A stretch of 64,000 nt of DNA from NCBI GenBank assembly GCA_021234155.1, contig JAJEKV010000003.1:11465819-11529818 (forward strand), in the 5' to 3' direction. Numbering within the stretch: the stretch's first letter is position 1; each line of letters starts with the position of its first letter. Positions 58,001-64,000 of this stretch are shown here, in pieces. The position numbers and the translations under genes are program-made. The notes under the pieces are model-generated. The model saw only the letters and a program-made list of their open reading frames with translations. It was not told where the DNA came from and did no database searches. This stretch comes from Isoetes taiwanensis (lineage: Eukaryota > Streptophyta > Lycopodiopsida > Isoetales > Isoetaceae).

Positions 58001-60187
58001 CTAGCCTGCTCTCTGAGGCTGCTTATAGAACCCCTATAGCTTTTCACCTATATCAATGTGTTCATGTAACATTTACAAATCTGTTTGCAAACTCAGTACT
58101 CTAGGTCTGTCTCAATACTTACTGCATCCAAGTCAACACAAGCAACGAAGACTTCAATGTCATGAAGTGAGAATTGAGATCCTTGTGCAACGACGTCGCC
58201 ATTGACCACAATACAAGCACATCCATCTGCAAAGATTGGTTGAATAATTTAGTTCCTCTTTAAATTGTTACTCAGAGTGATGAGAAAGCATAATTACCAT
58301 AATAGAGACGTCCACCATCACAACCTTGTTGATTTGCATAAAGATATATGCCACCCGATTTGCCAGTGGCGCCTTGTATCAACTCTAGCCTTTTGTTCAA
58401 CTTCCGTAGCTGATGATGACTACCACTACCATTAGCAAAAATTTCAACACCGTTCAGAGCAAGTGGGACATGAGGTGATGCTGGAGTGAAAAGCTCCTCA
58501 CATGTCTCTGATGCAAGGGCCCTGCATGTATCATTTGAGTACTCAATGCTAAAAAAATAAAGCTATCCCAACATTATGATATGACTCGAGAAACGTATCA
58601 TACGTGTCCTGGAAAGTAATGTACGCATCACCAAATGGTACTTTTCGCTGAGAATTGACAGCTGTTATTACTTCAGGAAGTTCCAATTCTACCAGCTCAT
58701 GATGGTGCTTCCATGAGGAGAACCATCTCAGTTCACGGTAGTTACCATCATTTGCCAGGAATTTTTTAGGACGAATTAAGAGAATCTGCCTATCAAGACA
58801 AAAGACCCGTGCATTATAGCGAACACCACCTTGCTCCACTGGCATTCCAATGTCACATACAATTCCATATGTCAAGTCAGAAGATAATATGTCGGCAAGG
58901 CATTCCCACCTGTAATGACAATACAATGAAATGATACCCACGAGCAATAGAAGTATAAACTATGCCAAATACATGGTTGAAAAGAAGCAAAGAGGGAGAA
59001 ATGGTAAAATGATGAAGCTGAAAATAAGAGTAATGGTTGTTTTACTTCTGTTATACGTCTTTGCATTTCGTAATTGATGATGAAAATGAGCATAATGGCT
59101 ATCTTATTCATGAAGGAGGTACCCCTTTGCAGGCATTGAAGCTGCAGGGAATGAAAGACTGTACGTGTAGCCTCTATGCTATCAGTATATGAAGTGTTGT
59201 TGGCTGTTTGTGATAAGATCACCAGACAATTTATGCTGACTTGCCACATCAGATACACTTCAACGGTGACATGTAATAATAGGTGATAAGGTCTAACGTA
59301 GCTGATTTGTCCACTAGATTATAAAATAGCAGCCACTCCAAATTTGCACATGTGCTTTCGGTCATATTAATGCTAGGTTCTGTTAGCTTGCCAAAAATTG
59401 ATATATATAATTGTTGTTACCATCAATACATGTGTCCTGAAAGAACCAGTTTAGCATTAAGCATCATCCCAATCCAATCACAGCCAGAGTAGCTAGTCCT
59501 GCTTTCATTAGCTGGCTTTGGGCTCGACTGACTCTGTATAGAGCCTATTCTAATTGGTATAAAAAGGCAATTGTCCTCACTGCAGATCCATTTCTCATTT
59601 GCAATGCATATACTTAGCCAAATATGGACTGATCTATTCTCTTGGGTATGCAACACTTGGTAAGGCTGCTACACTCAAGCCTCTTCTTTTGTGCAATAAG
59701 ACTGTAACATGTTCCTGAAAAATGAGGCTACTAGAAGGCTAAATATCAGCAGTATATCATCATTGCAGTTGCTCCTTTAGCGAGTGCTAAGTATTCTAGC
59801 AGGTACTTTCTATCTCTTTTTCCACTAATGCATAGATCATTTCCCTCCTACTTAACAGAAAAAGATCTTTGATTGAACAGGAGTGTAACCATATCAAGTA
59901 TCCTTTTGTTCAAGACGTAGTGAAATCAAATAGTAATCTATCCTAGCTCATTAAATCCAAGTCAATTGGAGTAGGAAAGAAGATTAGACTTACGCATGAG
60001 TGGAGGTGTCCTCCTCCAAAAAATGATCCTCACAGCCATAGCCAGTAATTTCGAGCTCGGGTCCAACGCGAAGGGTAGCCCCTGCTTTGCGAGCTCGACA
60101 AATGGACTCCTTGATACGCTTAAGATTGCCATCAAAATCCATCGCCCATTGATTGAGGCTGCAGGTTGCCACTTTCACCAACCTCAT
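52080..60187 (-). CDS. NADS: Glutamine-dependent NAD+ synthetase, 13 exons, 734 aa
   Basis: Makes NAD+ from deamido-NAD+ with ATP and ammonia from glutamine; cytosolic, last step of NAD synthesis. Exons (minus): 60187-59994, 58909-58604, 58521-58298, 58226-58123, 58047-57910, 54736-54568, 54503-54368, 54037-53899, 53624-53448, 53267-53100, 52995-52900, 52828-52700, 52304-52080. All introns are GT...AG, phases agree, and the total is 2,205 nt with TAA stop. The N-terminal amidase has E44 (PELEITGYG), K113 (RPKKFLAND) and nucleophile C174 (ETCEELF). The synthetase has the SGGADSS P-loop at 357-363, then [16 protein letters not shown] and PTAELEP. Length is near the 725 residues I recall for Arabidopsis. 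The start is the ATG of MRLVKVATC, the usual N-terminus. No defects seen; the 3.2-kb intron 5 is the longest. Confidence 0.96.
55684..55907. repeat. Tandem duplication of about 115 bp in intron 5 of NADS
   Basis: ACAAATTCATCTAGGA ... GTCATGAGCCA ... GGCATGCCTATGTGGCAC occurs twice in a row with roughly 15-20% difference. A further related motif (GTGAACACA...GACTCAATAGG) is at 55,102 and 55,650. Confidence 0.8.
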
Positions 60188-60316
60188 TCTGTCGATTCCG
60201 GCGATCTGCTTCTTGCACTAAAATCTCCTATGTTTTCATTTTGTGTAAACAGATCTTTGGCTATGTATTCCTTTCGCATGAACCGGGTTTGTATGCAGCC
60301 AAGTGTCAAATGTTCT

Positions 60317-60325
60317 TATATATAT
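60317..60325 (-). promoter_or_regulatory. Candidate TATA box of NADS
   Basis: TATATATA with AAGAACA following on the minus strand lies about 130 bp upstream of the start codon. That places transcription start near 60,285 and gives a 5' leader of about 100 nt. No other element is claimed. Confidence 0.45.
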
Positions 60326-60329
60326 GACT

Positions 60330-61850
60330 AGGAAATTATATTTTGGAACCGTAAAAACCACACAGTCTCCATTCTATCCCATTGTCCAATGAGATATTGC
60401 CATGTGGAAACTTTCATTTCCAAGAATCTCCATCTACTTGCATTCTACTTTTACTTGCATTTTTTTCACTAACATTCTTGACTTTAGCCATTGGATGTTT
60501 GACACGTGTCATAGAATGGACGACTAAGAGGCGCCTCACATGTAAATTTTTCTGTATTCACATGCAGTTCATTCGAGACGGCCGGTTTGACGTTCCCCGA
60601 ACTGCTGGAGCAGTTTCCAGCTGAGCGTCTCCAACGGCTTGACGTCTGGCAAGTTTTTGCCGTGACATGTGAAGCGTCCCTAAGTGGTCTCCACGTAAAG
60701 GTAATGTCACTTTAAGTGACATTCTCGAGATGTCAACAAGGCTCCGCGCTAACGAGCGTCGCCCTGTTTCCACCTCCAGAATGTCAATTAAAGTGACATT
60801 CCCTTGTAGAGAAATACTTTTCCCCTCTAAACACACGTGGCCCTTGGATAGTATTTTTTACGTCTTGCCACATTAACAGCATTCATAAGGATTAGTCACT
60901 AAACCAAACAAAGGGAGAACTATTTTTTTCTTAAAGAATTTCAACGGCAGTCGGAATCGAACCTCCCACCCATAGGTTAAACCCCTAGAGAGTAGGAGAA
61001 AAAATTTAAGTAGGATTTTACCGTTTTGCATCTCTGCGGCCAGATTAGAAGAATAGCATAGCCAATGCACATGGCATCCAAGCTCGCAAGACCCATGTCC
61101 TTTTTTCTTCCTCCTCCTTCCGGCAGAGTTCAATCCAAAATATTGCCACGGATTCAGAGCGGCACTCGGATTCGGAATGGGATTGGGCATAGTTGAATCT
61201 GCCTTTTTCTTCAATTTTTTTTCCAAAAAGTAGCTTAGATCAGCAGTGATCATAAAGAAAAAGGAAGGTAGTGTGTATTGCAGGTTCTGGATTTGATCAC
61301 AGAGGTTTAAAATTTTTTTTTATGTGTGCCCAAGTCCGGTGACGTCCTTGCATATAATCCTCATCTTTTGCAGATTATCTTGGATTGCGCACTGGGAAAA
61401 AGGAAGTCTGGGTTGTTGGTAAGGTATTAGTTCTATTTGATATGGCATGTAAATGAACTTTGCATATTTAAATTAAAACGGACTCTTGACGTAGCACGCT
61501 ATCTCACTGCCCAACCACGAGCTCTCAGCTAAAATACCGCTGCCCCAAAGCTCTCCCCCGAGCAACTATATAGCATCCCTTTTGGTCCTCCTTTGGACCA
61601 ACCCCTCCTTTGGACCAAAGGCCTAAAGGCTCAAAGGCCCATGTGGCCCAAAAAGGCCCAAGGCCTTTTTCCACGTCCTTGGCATACATCATTCTTTGCC
61701 TCTTGACATTGTAGCAGTTCTCTGCTGTAAAAGGGCGTTTAAATACCTTTAGCCATCCGAGCATAATCCTTCCTTGGCCCTCTCTTAGGCCAGCTAGTAG
61801 AAGCATGTCCTTGGACATCTTCCTGTCCCTCGGCTTCCTTTGCTTTTCGA
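60330..61850. other. Upstream region of NADS and unassigned sequence
   Basis: Around 60,610-60,800 there are inverted and direct copies of AATGTCACTTTAAGTGACATT-like sequence (AAGTGACATT at 60715 and 60795, GTCACTTTAAGTGAC at 60707), which can form hairpins. The minus strand at about 60,985-60,945 has GGTTCGATTCC, a B box. Near 61,560-61,680 GGCCCA/AAGGCC motifs are dense. A minus-strand frame at 61875-61525 could be the 3' flank or LTR of the gypsy element, but no LTR border was found. Confidence 0.4.
60945..60990 (-). promoter_or_regulatory. Isolated tRNA-like B box
   Basis: GGGTGGGAGGTTCGATTCCG on the minus strand fits the pol III B box exactly. Flanking bases do not form a tRNA T-stem or acceptor stem, so a SINE remnant is more likely than a tRNA gene. 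Confidence 0.4.
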
Positions 61851-62652
61851 TCTTTATATTCCGAAGAATATCCAAATAAGCTTCTTAAACATTGTCACGT
61901 CCCATGAAGCGTCCTCCAAAGGTTTGTGAGCAAACTTTACCAAATACTGTCTTGAACCACTAGTGGATTTATCCGCCAAAATTGTTTTCGGTTCTAGAAC
62001 TTTGAAATCATCAATCAATTCTGGCTCACTTAACCTCCCAAGTTGAGGTAACTCCTTACCATGATAAGCCTTTAGGGATGAAACATTCACTGCATCATGC
62101 ATTTTCCAACCTTGAGGCAATCTTAATTGATATGCATTCTCATTAACCACTTTAATAACTTGAAATGGTCCACGGAAACAGGGTGCCAACTTAAGATCCT
62201 TCTTGCACGCATCTTTCTTGAAGTGGCCTTTATGGATCCTCATCGATACCCAATCTCCTTCCTTAAAAACTATTGGTTGCAGCAACTTGATTTATTTGCA
62301 AAAGAAGCATGAACATCTCGAATACGAGCCTGAGGCAAGTCTATGAGATCCTTATGTTCAATAACTAGATCATCAGCAACTGTACATCCTCATACACTCA
62401 AAAGAGTGGCTCCCGTACAGGCTGATCATAGACTGCCTAAAAAGGGATCATCTTTATGATAGACTGATAGGTGGTGTTGTACACATATTCAGCAATAGGC
62501 AAATACTCTTCGCAATGACCTTGATGTTCATTGACAAACCCCTTTAAGATGGAGCAAATAACTTTATTTACCACCTCGAATTGTCCATCAGTTTCTAGAT
62601 GAAAAGTAATGGAAAACCTTAATTCCATTCCCAATTGCATAAATAATGCCTT

Positions 62653-63198
62653 CTAGAATTTACTGGTAAACTTTGTATTATGATCGGATATAATAATCTT
62701 AGAACATCCACGTAGCCTAAATATCTCTTTGATAAAGAGCGTAACCGCACTATAAGCTGTCAACTTATCCGAACAAGGAATAAAATGTGCATGCTTAGTT
62801 AAACAATAAAAAAACTTCCAAATGACAGTATTCTTGCGAGAACTTCCGGGAAGACCAACAATGAAATCCATAGTGATTTGCTCCCACTTCGTTCCTGGAA
62901 TAGATAAGGATAAAGGAACACTATGAGATTTCTTGTTCGCTTTCTTTATCCATTGGCAAGTGACACAATGACAAATATGAACCAAGATATCTCTCCGCAA
63001 TCCAGGCCAAATAAAGTATGGTTCGAGCTTTGCCAAAGTTGCCTCCATGCCACGATGACCCGTAGTAGGTGCATCATGGACCTCTCTAAGAATAAGTGAT
63101 CTAAATTTTTGTAGCAACAAATGTAGATCTGAAGCTAAACGAGCAAAATTCTGGACAAACTTCCTATAGTAGCTGCATAAGCCCAAAAAAGAACGCAA
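62653..63198 (-). pseudogene. Gypsy pol segment with RT thumb fused to integrase
   Basis: One open frame of 181 codons joins the end of RT (LASDLHLLLQKF) to the integrase zinc finger (RSLILREVHDAP) at about 63,108. About 200 residues of RNase H normally lie between them. The HHCC finger (HRGMEATL...CHCVTC) and the first core Asp (TMDFIVGLP) are intact. Confidence 0.85.
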
Positions 63199-63334
63199 TG
63201 CAGCAACCGAAGTAGGTATTGGCTAATCCACAATTGCTTGTACCTTACTGGGATTCACTTTAAGACCTTCAGCACGAAAATATGATCTGAATATTCAATT
63301 TTTTATTTAAAAAGGACACTTTTCTTAGGATTAA

Positions 63335-63592
63335 GAGTAATAGACTCCTCCCTGTCCTACGGGACGGTCTTGAACTGTCCTATGCAATTGTACAGTGTGC
63401 CAGCATGCTTATTACTGCTAAGGTTTTTCCCTCGAAAACCCTTCGGGGCGGGGGTTTTTTAATCCTGTCAGTAATACGCTTGCTGCTCTCTTTTTGTTTG
63501 GGTCCCATAGGCCAATTGGTCTCCGTGGACGCTAAAAACCTATTCTATTCTATTCTATACTATTCTATTCTATTCTATTCTTAACCGAGGGA
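63335..63592 (+). mobile_element. Short retroposon with (ATTCT)n tail inside gypsy RT
   Basis: About 255 bp interrupt the RT between EVFPRL and TLNPKK. The insert begins near TCCTCCCTGTCCTACGGGAC, contains a CCCTCGAAAACCCTTCGGGG region that can pair with itself, then GGTCCCATAGGCCAATTGG, and ends in about ten ATTCT units with one interruption. It looks like the 3' end of a non-LTR element. A target duplication is absent or no longer than 2-3 bp. Confidence 0.7.
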
Positions 63593-64000
63593 AAACCTCT
63601 CGCAAATGCAAGTAATGGTCTTCCTCGGACTTACTAAAAACTAATATGTCATCAAAGAAAATGACAACATAAGCACCATGCACATCTTCAAATATTCACC
63701 CCATTAGCCTCGCAAAAGAAGCTGGCAAAATTTGTAAGTCCAAATGGCATGACCAAAAACTCATAATGTCCAAAGGATGTCTGAAACGCAGTCTTGTGAA
63801 CCTCTTCAGGCACAACCTTAAGTTGCCAATACCCTGACTTAAGATCAAGACGGCTAAAAATCGTGGCGCCTTGGATTTGATCAAACAAATCATCTGCCCT
63901 TGGTATAGGAAACTTATTTTTTATGGTGATCTTATTCAAAGCACAATAATCTATATACATGCGCTAGGGATTATCTTTTTTTTTTTTTTTATTATGAATA

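Larger units (their letters stand above)
61854..64000 (-). mobile_element. Ty3/gypsy retrotransposon, truncated by the window edge
   Basis: On the minus strand: RT with [32 protein letters not shown] and VMPFGLTN (63960-63688), the FFDDILVFSKSEEDH box (near 63,650), then an inserted repeat, RT thumb RSFLGLCSYYRKFVQNFA and, directly fused, the integrase finger HDAPTTGHRG...CHCVTCQ and core WEQITMDFIVGLP (63198-62653). Integrase continues at 62640-62437. A C-terminal part with KEGDWVSMRIHKGHFKKDA and a chromodomain-like YLVKFAHKPLEDASWD ends at 61854. RNase H is missing. RT before integrase identifies gypsy. Confidence 0.92.

Noticed and set aside
60945-60990. tRNA gene on the minus strand
   Set aside because: Only the B box fits. 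No acceptor, D, anticodon or T stems can be drawn.

Overview
This window looks like nuclear DNA of a land plant. It carries many spliceosomal introns with GT...AG borders, plant-type L1 LINEs (DUF4283 ORF1, zf-RVT C-terminus), Ty1/copia and Ty3/gypsy retrotransposons with an initiator-Met primer site, a CACTA-type miniature transposon, and genes of plant families. Dense nested and decayed repeats with few intact genes suggest a large, repeat-rich genome. The sequence alone does not fix the species.

Two host genes look intact. (1) An apparently intronless gene at 18763-19989 (+) encodes a 408-residue protein with two C2H2-like fingers, a UBA domain, a charged helical middle and a PUB domain; its family points to ubiquitin/p97 biology. 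(2) A 13-exon gene at 52080-60187 (-) encodes glutamine-dependent NAD+ synthetase, 734 residues. I assembled every exon by its splice sites; the phases agree throughout and the catalytic residues of both domains are present.

Layout. 0-0.54 kb: tandem repeat array. 2.0-3.5 kb: decayed L1 fragment cut by a tRNA-derived SINE. 4.1-16 kb: a run of decayed, intron-containing gene pieces on the minus strand. These are a zinc-ribbon protein, EBP1/PA2G4, NEP1/EMG1 (one intron holds a 1.5-kb polypurine tract) and a NOC1/CEBPZ-type CBF protein. 16-18.4 kb: hairpin-tailed repeats and an L1 piece. 18.7-21 kb: UBA-PUB gene and local duplications. 22-30 kb: a nearly complete but broken L1 with a possible 19-bp target duplication. 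31-34.7 kb: a second L1 family, partly duplicated. 36-37.3 kb: tandem duplication and an aquaporin (NIP) pseudogene. 37.7-43.4 kb: a full-length copia element with exact 5-bp target duplication, split in gag by a 744-bp CACTA miniature element. 44-46.5 kb: L1 endonuclease piece and a copia 5' end. 47.2-48.8 kb: a complete 1.6-kb non-autonomous LTR element. 51-52 kb: perfect tandem duplication. 52-60.3 kb: NAD+ synthetase. 61.8-64 kb: truncated gypsy element with an internal insertion.

Functionally, only the UBA-PUB gene and the NAD+ synthetase gene are likely to make normal products. The rest records transposition and gene decay. The most unusual features are the same-strand cluster of gene fragments, the polypurine intron, the CACTA/copia nest, and several small repeat families with tRNA-like promoters or terminal hairpins.
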